From Deltaproteobacteria bacterium (lineage in GTDB: Bacteria; Desulfobacterota; WTBG01; JAGOGO01): DNA of 41,380 bases. The stretch spans positions 1-41,380 of the forward strand of contig JAFGRE010000149.1 of the NCBI GenBank assembly GCA_016935335.1, read 5' to 3'. A model generated the notes under the pieces. That model did not search any database, was not told the origin of the DNA, and saw only the letters and a program-made list of their open reading frames with translations. Below, piece by piece: positions 1-8,761 of this stretch (the stretch's first letter is position 1; each line of letters opens with the position of its first letter). The translations under genes were made by a program, and so were the position numbers.

Positions 1-225
1 AATGTCCGCAATATTCAGGGATCATGGGTCACGATGGGGGAGAAGGTGGGACAGCTTTCCTTGCTTTTCGGAGCAAATGATCTCGGGTCGACCATGATTG
101 AAGAAAACGTTGTGTCTGCCGCCGGCTGTACCCATACCATGAATGAAAAGGATATGATACGGTTAATTCGAGACGTCGGTTTGACGCCGTGTAAGCGGGA
201 TACCTTTTACTCTTATCAACAGTAA
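1..225 (+). CDS. mqnC: Cyclic dehypoxanthinyl futalosine synthase MqnC, C-terminal fragment
   Basis: The reading frame is open from the first base of the window, so only the last 74 residues are present. The stretch GANDLGSTMIEENVVSAAG is characteristic of the C-terminal part of the radical-SAM futalosine enzymes, best matching MqnC. MqnC cyclises dehypoxanthinyl futalosine in the futalosine route to menaquinone. The catalytic CxxxCxxC cluster would lie upstream, outside the window. The stop is TAA at 223-225, and an amidohydrolase follows 41 bp later on the same strand. The paralogue MqnE is an alternative, but the tail fits MqnC better. That the organism uses menaquinone is an inference from this one gene. 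Confidence 0.85.
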   Translation, partial: NVRNIQGSWVTMGEKVGQLSLLFGANDLGSTMIEENVVSAAGCTHTMNEKDMIRLIRDVGLTPCKRDTFYSYQQ

Positions 226-266
226 TACCTGAAAAGCGGTTCAACCTTCGAAGAATTCGGGAACCG

Positions 267-1109
267 ATGATTATTGATAGTCACGTTCACATCTTTCCTT
301 CTGAAATGCGGCACAAGCGCCATGAGTTGCTTTGTCTGGAGGAGGGATTTCGGGGTCTTTATCGACACAACAATGCTCGTATGGTCGGGGCAGATGATGT
401 TATCCGCATGCTGGATGAAGAACGGATTGACAGGGCGGTGGTCTTTGGATTCCCCTGGCAGGAAGTCGGACTTTGCAAGCAGGGAAATGATTATGTCTTG
501 GAGAGTGTGAATAAATATCCTGACCGCCTTATCGGATTTATCACGGTACCGTGGAAGAGCAGTGACGCGGTTTTAAAGGAGTGTGAACGAGGGTTGAATG
601 CCGGAGGCAAAGGCGTTGGTGAACTGGCGCTTTACCACCAAACAGTTGACGGGGCTTCATTTGATCTTTTAGAGCCCTTAGCGGAACTGCTGCAAAAGAA
701 ACAGCGCCCTCTCCTCCTGCACGTCAACGAACCGGTGGGGCATGATTATCCGGGAAAGTCGCTAACCGACTTTAAGGCTCTCTATACCTTTATCGCAGCC
801 CATCCTTATCTATCCATCATTCTGGCGCACTGGGGCGGTGGCTTTTTTTTCTACGAACTGATGCCGGAAATACGACGACTATCCCGCAACGTCTTTTATG
901 ATACTGCTGCTTCGCCCTTTTTGTATGATAAGAGTGTGTACTTCGCGGCAGTGAGCATTGTGGGGGAAGACCGCATTCTCTTCGGGAGCGACTATCCTCT
1001 CCTCTCCCCACAGCGATACTGCGAAGAACTTAACCAGACAACACTTTCGCAGGAAGTGCGGACGAAAATTCAAGGTGAGAACGCCCGAATACTACTCGGT
1101 ATCTCCTGA
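267..1109 (+). CDS. Metal-dependent amidohydrolase (amidohydrolase-2 / ACMSD-like family)
   Basis: A 280-residue TIM-barrel hydrolase. The visible metal and catalytic residues follow the family pattern: the DSHVH start (H6, H8), H152 in LLLHVNEP, H188 in ILAHWGG and D242 in LFGSDYP. Length and motif order match the short amidohydrolase-2 type (ACMSD, resorcylate decarboxylase and many uncharacterised hydrolases), not the longer cytosine-deaminase-like MqnX. It lies 41 bp downstream of mqnC and is probably co-transcribed with it. Its ribosome binding site is weak. Its last 18 bp overlap the 3' end of the convergent cstA. The substrate cannot be read from the sequence. A role in menaquinone synthesis rests only on adjacency. 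Confidence 0.85.
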   Translation: MIIDSHVHIFPSEMRHKRHELLCLEEGFRGLYRHNNARMVGADDVIRMLDEERIDRAVVFGFPWQEVGLCKQGNDYVLESVNKYPDRLIGFITVPWKSSDAVLKECERGLNAGGKGVGELALYHQTVDGASFDLLEPLAELLQKKQRPLLLHVNEPVGHDYPGKSLTDFKALYTFIAAHPYLSIILAHWGGGFFFYELMPEIRRLSRNVFYDTAASPFLYDKSVYFAAVSIVGEDRILFGSDYPLLSPQRYCEELNQTTLSQEVRTKIQGENARILLGIS

Positions 1110-2732
1110 TAGCTCCGTGGTTTCCTCTCCCTTCCTGGAAGTTCGCAGGTTCTTTAACAGTCCCCGGGCTTCACCCAAGACACAACACGCTAACACCATC
1201 AGGATGATCGCAATGATCAGCAAAAGATAATCCTTCTGGCGAATAAATTGCCATGCATTGAAACATAAAGCCCCGATGGTAGTAACAAGAACAAAAAGAG
1301 CGGGGAGGATTGTATACAAGACCGGTTTTTTTTGAACTAACAACCAACCGGATATCACTAATAACGCAAGAGCCCCGACGAGCTGATTCGAGGCGCCGAA
1401 AATAGGCCATATCTGCTGCCATTTACCGCTGAGAGCAAGTCCGCCGCTCAATAGTACAATAATCACTGTGGCTAAGTATCGGTTCTTCAGGCCGAACAGT
1501 TCTTGGGTGATGTATCGCCCGATGCGTGTCGCGGTATCAAGGGTACTTAGTATGAATGAATTTAGAATAGTTACGGCAATGATTCCTCCAAAAGAACCAA
1601 AAAAAGGTGCCGTCATCACCTGAAAACCCTGGCTGAATGCCGAAATAGGGCCGGGACCGCCTTTCCCCAGCATCTGTGCAAGAGATGTATGTTCTTTAAA
1701 TCCCGCCATAACGGCGACTAACGCCAGGATCGCCACCCCTCCCTCCACCAGCATTCCCCCATACCCTATTTTTTTTGCATAGCGTTCATTAGGTAATTGT
1801 TTGGAGCTTGTACCGCTCGCAACGAGGGAATGAAATCCGGAAATAGCACCGCATGCAATCGTAACAAATAACATCGGCCAGAGCATGCCTGACTCGCTAT
1901 TCCATGTGATATAGAAAGGAAGGTCAGTGTGAGGATGGGTTAGGATAAGCCCTCCATATCCAAAAAGCATACCGGCAGCGAGAAACAATCCGCAAAGATA
2001 ATCACGAGGTTGAAGTAATTTCTGTACCGGCATAACGGAGGCGATGGTACAGTAAATGAGTAAAACGACTATCCACACGAGCAGAGCATTCTCTCCAAGG
2101 TCGATGGGGAGATAATTGCCCAGAGCAACCAAGCCGATCATGAGTGATAAGCCAATAATCGTCGTTGCTAATTGGTTATAGCGCATGGTGTAGAGCATAT
2201 GACCGACGAGCATTGCTACAGGAATCAATCCGAAGGACGGCAGTACAACCTTTGGTTCTGCTAAATAGGTCTTGGCGGAGAAAAAAACGAAAACAGCGAT
2301 GATGAGGATTAATGTCATCCAGATAAAACTCGAGAAAATAACTCGTGTCCTTTTCCCGATAACGACTCCCCCCACTTCGGCAATTGATCCTCCCTTGTGC
2401 CTGACGGAAGCAATCAGAGCACCGAAATCATGTACCCCCCCCATAAATACACAGCCCAGTACAATCCAAATTATGGAAGGCCCCCACCCCCAGAGCGAGA
2501 CTGCAATCACCGGGCCGATAATAGGTGCCGCTCCGGCAATGCTGGCAAAGTGATGGCCGAAAAGGACAAACCAATGACGGGCGGGAACAAAATCGACACC
2601 GTCATACTGTTCTAGTGCCGGAGTTTTACGATCAGGATCTATTCCGTATAATCTTTCGATCTTGCTCCCGTAGAATCGATAGCCCAGACAAAGCAAAAAA
2701 ACCCCGATTCCCCCTAACACCAGAGTATCCAT
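1092..2732 (-). CDS. cstA: Carbon starvation protein CstA family transporter
   Basis: A 546-residue polytopic membrane protein with roughly 15 hydrophobic segments. CstA signatures are visible near the N-terminus: ARHWFVLFGHHFASIAGAAP and the GPVIAVSLWGWGPS segment, then GGVHDFGALIASVRHKGGSI. CstA proteins import peptides or pyruvate under carbon limitation; the substrate here is unknown. The length matches the shorter CstA form rather than the roughly 700-residue E. coli protein. A GGGGGC-type Shine-Dalgarno lies about 5 bases before the ATG. The gene is monocistronic by position, convergent with the amidohydrolase. A 7-bp inverted repeat lies about 45-65 bp upstream of the start. Confidence 0.92.
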   Translation of the reverse strand: MDTLVLGGIGVFLLCLGYRFYGSKIERLYGIDPDRKTPALEQYDGVDFVPARHWFVLFGHHFASIAGAAPIIGPVIAVSLWGWGPSIIWIVLGCVFMGGVHDFGALIASVRHKGGSIAEVGGVVIGKRTRVIFSSFIWMTLILIIAVFVFFSAKTYLAEPKVVLPSFGLIPVAMLVGHMLYTMRYNQLATTIIGLSLMIGLVALGNYLPIDLGENALLVWIVVLLIYCTIASVMPVQKLLQPRDYLCGLFLAAGMLFGYGGLILTHPHTDLPFYITWNSESGMLWPMLFVTIACGAISGFHSLVASGTSSKQLPNERYAKKIGYGGMLVEGGVAILALVAVMAGFKEHTSLAQMLGKGGPGPISAFSQGFQVMTAPFFGSFGGIIAVTILNSFILSTLDTATRIGRYITQELFGLKNRYLATVIIVLLSGGLALSGKWQQIWPIFGASNQLVGALALLVISGWLLVQKKPVLYTILPALFVLVTTIGALCFNAWQFIRQKDYLLLIIAIILMVLACCVLGEARGLLKNLRTSRKGEETTELSGDTE

Positions 2733-2777
2733 CTATTGCCCCCAAGGGTGTGGAGAAAATATCACCTCAATTGACTA

Positions 2778-2796
2778 AAGAGTTCTTTAAACTCTT
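2778..2796 (-). promoter_or_regulatory. Inverted repeat upstream of cstA, possible operator or leader hairpin
   Basis: The two arms AAGAGTT and AACTCTT form a perfect 7-bp inverted repeat around the 5-base centre CTTTA. It ends about 46 bp before the cstA start codon, where an operator or a 5' leader hairpin would sit. No clear -35/-10 pair was found next to it, so its role is inferred from position only. Confidence 0.35.
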
Positions 2797-3097
2797 ACTA
2801 CCAATGGTGTTGCTCTCCATCGTTAATCAATAAATTATCCGAAGCTTTCTTCTAGAAGATATACAATCTTTTTATGTCGGGTTTCCGAGCGGATCAAAAA
2901 TGAATCCGTTGCTCCTTAAGGATCCCTGATTCCGCGCTTACCACATTGCATCCGGTAAAGGATGTGTATTGCATTGGTTAATTGAGGTAACCGGCTCCTC
3001 CGGATAGAGAAAGCACCAGGTACATATATCTGCAGTTGGGCCGTGCTTTTAGCGCAAACAGGCATATCGTCAAAACCAAACCATGTTCTGGCAACGG
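2797..3097. other. Intergenic stretch between cstA and the aconitase gene
   Basis: About 300 bp with no convincing coding sequence on either strand. It should hold the end of the aconitase transcript and the cstA promoter. I saw no T-tracted hairpin and no recognisable RNA element. Confidence 0.5.
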
Positions 3098-5020
3098 CTA
3101 TTTGGCGTAATTGAGCGTACTCCCGGCTATAATACAATTGCGCTGGCGCGGGGAAACGTCCAAGATAGTAATGATTCGCTTACCATCCACGTCAACCGGG
3201 ATTTCACGGTCGCCGTCCTTCAAGCGTTGTTTGATGTCCGGAAAGACTATTTTTGAACCGCATTTACAGCGCTCGTAATCGGTAAAGTTTTTAAAGACAA
3301 GCGGCAAAATTCCGAAGTTACAGAGGTTGGCTTTATGGATACGCGCAAAGTTTTTAACAATCTTCGCCCGTACGCCAAGATAACGCGGGGCGAGCGCTGC
3401 ATGTTCCCGGCTCGAACCCTGTCCGTAGTTCTCGCCACCGATTACTACTACCGCACCTTTACTCTTCGCTTTCTGGTGAAACTCGGGAGAGATTTGAGCG
3501 TAAACGAATTTGCTGATGGCTTCTATGTTGGAGCGAAGGGGTAAAATCTGGTTTCCCGCCGGCATAATGATATCCGTAGAGATGTTGTCACCCACCGTGA
3601 GCACCACTTCGGCTTCGAGCGTCTCCGGAAGAGGGTCCAGCGAAGGGAAGGGCTTGATGTTGGGGCCCCGTTCGATTTCGATATGCCGCAGTTCGGGAGA
3701 CGGGAAGATGACCGATGCCTCATCAATAATAAAATGCTCGGGATCTTTGATGCGGGGATAGGGCATTGCCTTGCCAAGATCTCTCGGATCGGTAATTACC
3801 CCTTTCAGGGCTGCGGCCGCCGCTGTCTCAGGAGAACACAAGTAAATCTTATCATCCTTGGTTCCGGAGCGTCCCGGAAAGTTCCGGGGAAATGTTCTCA
3901 GGCTCACCTGACCGGTTCCCGGGGCCTGCCCCATCCCGATGCATCCCAGACATCCTGATTGGTGAATGCGGGCGCCTGCCTTCAATAAGGCGAGCAGGCC
4001 TTCTTGAGCCGCCACGTTCTCCAGAACCTGGCGGCTGCCGGGGTTGATATGAAAAAACGTATCATGGCTGGCGATGCGGCCTTCCATGATCTTCGCCACT
4101 ACCATCAGGTCCCGAAATGACGAATTAACGCAGCTTCCTACGATAATCTGATCGACTTTGGTGCCGGCAACCTCGCGAACCGGGACCACGGATCCGGGCG
4201 ATGATGGCAGCGCAATCAGCGGCTCGAGGCTTGAAAGATCTATTTCTGCGTCTTCATCATACGGTACGCCGTCATCAGCCTCCAGTTGGACCCAGGCACT
4301 GCCGCGTCCCTGCGCTTCGAGGTACCGGAGTGTATTTTCGTCCGATGGAAATATACTGGTGGTTGCCCCCAGTTCGGTTCCCATGTTGCCGATTGTTTCC
4401 CGGTCGGTGGCACTCAGACTTCTCACACCGGGTCCGTAATACTCAACGATTTTACCTATACACCCCTTAACATCATAACGCCGCAGCATCTCCAGGATGA
4501 CATCCTTGGCGCTCACCCACTCAGGGAGTTGCCCGACAAGCTTCACTCCCAGGACCCGTGGACAGGGGAAAAAATAGGGCTGTCCGGCCATCGCCAAGGC
4601 GACATCAAGGCCACCTGCTCCGATGGCCAGCATGGAGATACCCGCCGCCCCGGGTGTGTGACTGTCGGAGCCGACCATGGTCTTCCCCGGCACGCCGAAA
4701 CGTTCCATGTGAACCTGATGACAGATGCCGTTACCGGGACGACTGAAATGAATGCCGTACCGCCCGCACGCGGTTTGAAGGAAACGGTGGTCGTCGGCGT
4801 TTTTGTTGTCTGTCTGCAACAGGTTGTGGTCTACGTACTGGGCAGAAAGCTCTGCCCTGGTTTGCTCGATTCCCATTGCTTCAAATTCAAGCATCGCCAT
4901 GGTTCCGGTGGCATCCTGCAACAATGTATGATCGATTTTAATGCCGATCTCTTCGCCAGGGACCAGCTGTCCCTCCATGAGGTGGGCCTCCAAGATTTTG
5001 TAGGTGAGATTCTTCGCCAT
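3098..5020 (-). CDS. acn: Aconitate hydratase (short, putative/Aquifex-type aconitase)
   Basis: A 640-residue [4Fe-4S] aconitase that interconverts citrate and isocitrate. The three cluster ligands are visible as C297 (IIVGSCVNSS), C357 and C360 (SGCLGCIGMGQ). The SREHAALAPRYLG swivel-domain motif is present in the C-terminal part. The length is well below E. coli AcnA (about 890) and matches the compact two-part aconitases of Desulfobacterota, Aquificota and archaea. A good AAAGGAG ribosome binding site precedes the ATG by 4 bases. A strong sigma70-type promoter lies about 75 bp upstream. It is flanked by cstA and the molybdoenzyme operon on the same strand, but the gaps suggest separate transcription units. 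3-Isopropylmalate dehydratase is unlikely because large and small domains are fused. Confidence 0.95.
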   Translation of the reverse strand: MAKNLTYKILEAHLMEGQLVPGEEIGIKIDHTLLQDATGTMAMLEFEAMGIEQTRAELSAQYVDHNLLQTDNKNADDHRFLQTACGRYGIHFSRPGNGICHQVHMERFGVPGKTMVGSDSHTPGAAGISMLAIGAGGLDVALAMAGQPYFFPCPRVLGVKLVGQLPEWVSAKDVILEMLRRYDVKGCIGKIVEYYGPGVRSLSATDRETIGNMGTELGATTSIFPSDENTLRYLEAQGRGSAWVQLEADDGVPYDEDAEIDLSSLEPLIALPSSPGSVVPVREVAGTKVDQIIVGSCVNSSFRDLMVVAKIMEGRIASHDTFFHINPGSRQVLENVAAQEGLLALLKAGARIHQSGCLGCIGMGQAPGTGQVSLRTFPRNFPGRSGTKDDKIYLCSPETAAAAALKGVITDPRDLGKAMPYPRIKDPEHFIIDEASVIFPSPELRHIEIERGPNIKPFPSLDPLPETLEAEVVLTVGDNISTDIIMPAGNQILPLRSNIEAISKFVYAQISPEFHQKAKSKGAVVVIGGENYGQGSSREHAALAPRYLGVRAKIVKNFARIHKANLCNFGILPLVFKNFTDYERCKCGSKIVFPDIKQRLKDGDREIPVDVDGKRIITILDVSPRQRNCIIAGSTLNYAK

Positions 5021-5093
5021 TATGCTCCTTTGTTATCGAACCGTTGTCGTATCATTGATCGGGGTCTCTTCTTCGGTTTTTTGTCGAACTCCA

Positions 5094-5123
5094 ACTATAT
5101 CGAAAGGGCAAATTGCGTGTCAA
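5094..5123 (-). promoter_or_regulatory. Sigma70-type promoter for the aconitase gene
   Basis: Read on the minus strand: TTGACA (complement of 5118-5123), an 18-base spacer and TATAGT (complement of 5094-5099). This is a perfect -35 and a 5/6 -10. It would give a leader of about 65 bases before the aconitase ATG. Confidence 0.65.
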
Positions 5124-5637
5124 GGTCAAATTTCGGCACCGTTTTTGCCGCACTTTCTCTGGAGGGCTGCTCCAGAGCATTCCTACCCGGATCGAAGGTA
5201 ATAATCTGGAGATGTTTATGATTTTGACCTTGGCGAATCACCAGAACAGGAGTTCCGAGATGAGCGGCAACGCATTGCACATGCAAAATGCTTAACAGAG
5301 TCACCTTTGGAAAGGGGGGCTGTGGAGGGGACGTTCAGTATGCGCTCTGTTGTCTCTTGTCTTGGCAAAAATGAAAGAGGTGGTCATTGCTGGGCCAAGA
5401 GGATCCGGACATTCCCTGAGCCGGAAGGAAAAAGGGAAAGGATAAACCGTGCAAGGACCGACGTGGATTTCAGCCAAGGGAGCGAGAGGGGAATAGGCGG
5501 GACACTCCCCGGTTGCCGACGATGAATGTATCAAGAAACCTCTCTTGCTTAAAAGGCTGACAAGGAAGAAAAAAACAGAAGGCGTTTCCTCGAAGGAAGC
5601 AGGGCAAGGTTGCCGGCGTTTGATTTTCTCAGTGATA
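5124..5637. other. Intergenic stretch between aconitase and the ferredoxin gene
   Basis: About 510 bp. Open frames of up to about 125 codons exist on both strands, but they resemble no known protein, overlap each other and lack good ribosome binding sites. I saw no terminator with a T-tract after the ferredoxin gene and no RNA motif. Confidence 0.45.
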
Positions 5638-6168
5638 TTAGCTGCCGCAGCTGTCGGTCTGAAGGACCGAGCGTACAAGCTTTACAGCGGTTTTTATTCC
5701 CACTTGCATTCCCAGTTCATTCACGGAACCGAATTTCAAGGCCCCTGTAGGGCAAATGCGCACACAGGCAGGTTCTAATCCCTCGGCCACTCGTTCTGAG
5801 CACAGCGTGCATTTTTGCATTTTACCTTCATTATTAAAACGAGGCACACCGAAGGGACAAGCGGTAAGACAAATGCGGCAACCGATACATAATGCTGGGT
5901 TTACCGATACCGTACCGGTTTCTTTTTTGCCGATGGCTCCTGTGGGGCAGGCAATTGAACAGGGGGCATCCTGGCAGTGCATGCAAGCAAGGGAAACATA
6001 CATTACGCGTGCTTCAGGATATATTCCTTCTTCAACGCTGAAAACATGCCGCCACGACGGTTCCTGGTTTTCAACAGCAAGGTCATTTTGATCCATACAG
6101 GCTCCAACACAAGCCTGGCAACCGGTACAACGCTTAATATCAATATAAATTCCATAGTCCATGGTCAT
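5638..6168 (-). CDS. Four-cluster [4Fe-4S] ferredoxin subunit (DmsB/PhsB/NrfC type)
   Basis: A 176-residue electron-transfer protein with the ligand pattern of the DMSO-reductase-family beta subunits: CTGCQACVGAC, CMHCQDAPCSIACP, CIGCRICLTACPFG and CTLC followed by ACVRICPTGA. This supports four [4Fe-4S] clusters. It has no Tat signal and no membrane segment. It starts 31 bp after the molybdoenzyme gene, so the two almost certainly form a catalytic-plus-electron-transfer pair. No membrane-anchor subunit follows. Two ATGs are possible (6168 or 6162); the AGGGGA element is better spaced for 6162. Confidence 0.9.
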   Translation of the reverse strand: MTMDYGIYIDIKRCTGCQACVGACMDQNDLAVENQEPSWRHVFSVEEGIYPEARVMYVSLACMHCQDAPCSIACPTGAIGKKETGTVSVNPALCIGCRICLTACPFGVPRFNNEGKMQKCTLCSERVAEGLEPACVRICPTGALKFGSVNELGMQVGIKTAVKLVRSVLQTDSCGS

Positions 6169-6199
6169 TCCCCTTTTATACTGTGATGTAAATTCTTAT

Positions 6200-8368
6200 T
6201 CATTTCTTTTTATCATTTTTGTCATTAGTTTTCTCAACCTTGCACAGCAGAGCTTTGTAGCCGGGGAAACCGGAAATCGGATCAAGATAGTCAGCCTCGA
6301 TCAAGGCGTTGACCTTGACGTCTATGTACGCCGGAGAAACGTGCACAACCCCCGGCTGCACCTGGTTGGTAAGATTTGCCTTTACTGTGATGGAGCCTTT
6401 CGCGGTTGAGACTGCAACATCATCACCTTGTTTAATCCCTAAACGCCGGCAGTCATCCGGATTGAGATCAACGAACGGCTCAGGCCGGAGATTTCGCATC
6501 CAGGGCAAACGGTAGGTTTGAGACCCGATGAACATCGGCAAACGGGTACCGGTATTGAGAATAAAGGGATAGTCTTTCGCCAGTTCCGGGGTTGTCTCCC
6601 GGCTGTATTTGGGCGGCCGGTAGACCGGCAACGCATCATATCCGAAGGATTTCGAATATTTTTCTAAGAGCATGGATTTAAATTCCATTTTACCTGACGG
6701 CGTCACGAAACCTTGTTGGAGGTACTTCTTCTCCGGAAACGTTATCGGGTTTGGCACCGGCATGCCGGCCGGATGTTTTTTCAATTCATTAATGGTTATG
6801 CCGCTTGGCTCAAGGATCCAATCCAAACAGGCTTCAAACCCTTGAGAGAGCAAGGAGTCATCAAGTGCTAGGCGCTTCGCCAACTCGAAGATAATCTCCA
6901 CATCCGGCCGGGATTCATAGAGCGGTTTTATCGCGGGTTGCGTGTAAATGACATATCGTTCCGGATAACACCGAAACTCGCTACGTTCAACCGACGTACA
7001 GGCCGGGAGAACAATATCGGCAAACCTTCGGCAGCTTTCCGTCATAAAAAGATCGGAAATGGCAATGAAGTCTAATTTCTCGAGACTTTCCGCCATAAAA
7101 TCGGGATCAGGCCACATGCGGTAGTTGATACCGAAGGCAAGTATTGCTTTAATCGGATAGGGCGTGCCTGATTGGATCTGAAACGGCAAATGAACGGCGT
7201 GGCCCTCATCATAGAGCAGAGACCAAAGAGGAAAACGGTCATCCCCAATGGGTGGAGGCATCTCGTTCCGTTTTTTGGCGTGTTTGAATTCTGTCTCCCG
7301 GGTAATAAACCCTCCCGGCTCAAAAATATAGCTTAACGGTTCCACAAAATTGCCGCCGGCGACATCATAATTGCCGGTGAGGCCGACTAAGGCAAAAGCC
7401 GCCCGGTGATTCTGGAGACCGTTGGTATTATGGACAACCGGCGAGGATCCGGGCATCAGAGCAGCCGGTTTAGCGTCGGCAAAAAGACGAGCCGCCATTC
7501 TTATTTTCTCCGCCGGAACACCGGTAAGCGCTTCCCCCCTTTCCGGGGTAAATTCCTGAACGTATTCCCGATATTCATCAAATCCGTGTGTGTAATTTTG
7601 AATGAAATCGTGATCAAATAGACCTTCATTGATGATAATATTGGCCATTGCCAACGCGAGAGCCCCATCCGTGCCCGGCCGCAACTGGAGATGGATATCA
7701 GCCTGAGCGGCCATCGGCGAACAGCGGGGGTCAACCGCGATAATCTTAAGACCCCTTTCTTTCGCATCCAGTATATGACGGGCGATGCCGGTTCTGGTGT
7801 GGAAAGGGTTGGTACCCCATACCAGGAGACACTTGGCATTGCGTATATCCGGGCCTCCCGGTAAACCAAGGGTGAGTATCTGGGAAAAGATCATGCTTAG
7901 GTGGCAGACGCTGGCGTTGGTTATAATGTTGGGAGAACCAAAGAGGTAGGCCATCCTGTGAAGAACGGGTCGATACCAAAAGCTATAGCCGGAGAAAAAG
8001 ACCACCGACTCCGGACCGGATCCGGTTTTAACCTGGTTAAGATTATTGGTGATTGTCCCTAATGCTTCCTCCCATGAGACAGGTTTGAATTTTCCGGAAC
8101 CCCGGGGACCGACTCTCTGTAACGGCGTCCTAATGCGGTCTTGATGATAAACGTATTGCCGTAAGGCTGCTCCCTTAGAGCAAAGAGTCCCTTCATTATG
8201 AGGATTCTCCTTGCTTCCCTCCACCTTGATTATCTTTCCATTCTTAACGTAAAGATCGAGACCGCATTGGGAATCGGGATCACAGATTGTACAGATGGAT
8301 TTTCTTATCGCAATGCCGGTATCCGGTCCGGGTATCTTACCCCGCATCCGCTCGGTATGATCGTTCAT
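6200..8368 (-). CDS. Molybdopterin oxidoreductase, DMSO reductase superfamily, catalytic subunit
   Basis: A 722-residue bis-MGD enzyme. An N-terminal [4Fe-4S] site is visible as C26, C29, C35 and C63 (CX2CX5C then SKG); the 5-residue gap is wider than the usual 3. In the FGSPN..ITNASVCHLS segment, C155 sits where the molybdenum ligand lies, matching by eye the cysteine of acetylene hydratase and polysulfide/thiosulfate reductases. There is no twin-arginine signal, so the enzyme is probably cytoplasmic. ATG at 8368 has a GGAGGTGG ribosome binding site. It is the first gene of a two-gene operon with the ferredoxin subunit and lacks a membrane anchor. The substrate is not deducible; acetylene hydratase-like, thiosulfate/polysulfide-type or aldehyde/alcohol-type enzymes are all possible. 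Confidence 0.9.
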   Translation of the reverse strand: MNDHTERMRGKIPGPDTGIAIRKSICTICDPDSQCGLDLYVKNGKIIKVEGSKENPHNEGTLCSKGAALRQYVYHQDRIRTPLQRVGPRGSGKFKPVSWEEALGTITNNLNQVKTGSGPESVVFFSGYSFWYRPVLHRMAYLFGSPNIITNASVCHLSMIFSQILTLGLPGGPDIRNAKCLLVWGTNPFHTRTGIARHILDAKERGLKIIAVDPRCSPMAAQADIHLQLRPGTDGALALAMANIIINEGLFDHDFIQNYTHGFDEYREYVQEFTPERGEALTGVPAEKIRMAARLFADAKPAALMPGSSPVVHNTNGLQNHRAAFALVGLTGNYDVAGGNFVEPLSYIFEPGGFITRETEFKHAKKRNEMPPPIGDDRFPLWSLLYDEGHAVHLPFQIQSGTPYPIKAILAFGINYRMWPDPDFMAESLEKLDFIAISDLFMTESCRRFADIVLPACTSVERSEFRCYPERYVIYTQPAIKPLYESRPDVEIIFELAKRLALDDSLLSQGFEACLDWILEPSGITINELKKHPAGMPVPNPITFPEKKYLQQGFVTPSGKMEFKSMLLEKYSKSFGYDALPVYRPPKYSRETTPELAKDYPFILNTGTRLPMFIGSQTYRLPWMRNLRPEPFVDLNPDDCRRLGIKQGDDVAVSTAKGSITVKANLTNQVQPGVVHVSPAYIDVKVNALIEADYLDPISGFPGYKALLCKVEKTNDKNDKKK

Positions 8369-8411
8369 CAACGTCCACCTCCGTAGTCACAGGTTTTTGG
8401 AATACGTCGGG

Positions 8412-8441
8412 AATATAATACTATCCTGCATCCAATGTAAA
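8412..8441 (-). promoter_or_regulatory. Candidate promoter of the molybdoenzyme-ferredoxin operon
   Basis: On the minus strand: TTTACA (complement of 8436-8441), an 18-base spacer and TATATT (complement of 8412-8417). Each box matches the sigma70 consensus at 5 of 6 positions. It lies about 45 bp upstream of the molybdoenzyme start. Confidence 0.5.
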
Positions 8442-8557
8442 AACTAATAATGAAATTCGCCGTCACCTCATGGTGAGAAAAGGATTCGACCTAATGCCGG
8501 GATCCGATGGTATCAAAATTCCTTAAGTGGACACTGGCGACAGACCTTTATTCTGTT

Positions 8558-8591
8558 GTTTCCCTGACCAGCATTAAGTCTGGTTGGAAAC
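8558..8591. repeat. Strong bipartite hairpin downstream of lptD
   Basis: Arms GTTTCC/GGAAAC and ACCAG/CTGGT nest around the 8-base loop CATTAAGT, with a 3x1 internal mismatch: 11 base pairs over 34 bases. It lies between the end of lptD and the molybdoenzyme promoter. No T-tract follows on either strand, so it is not a canonical intrinsic terminator. It may protect or end the lptD mRNA, or be an operator. The rest of 8372-8761 shows no gene. Confidence 0.4.
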
Positions 8592-8761
8592 GGTGCGTTC
8601 TTGTTCGGTGGGCGGATTCGTAAAAATCGCGCGTCTCATTCGTGACGATTGCTTTATCGGTTAAAAGCGCTGATGGCAGTTTTACCGGAATTCCTCATCT
8701 CACGGTGCCTATGGCGCGGTACGATATCAAACCGACCCGGAAGCAATGCCTCGGAGAATCC

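Noticed and set aside
4286-5221. A 311-codon plus-strand open frame opposite the aconitase gene
   Set aside because: It lies wholly antisense to a clear aconitase and its promoter region, has no family resemblance and no ribosome binding site. It is a codon-bias shadow.
8372-8641. Search for a tRNA or small RNA in the gap upstream of the molybdoenzyme
   Set aside because: No T-loop or cloverleaf pattern was found; only a promoter and a hairpin are supported.
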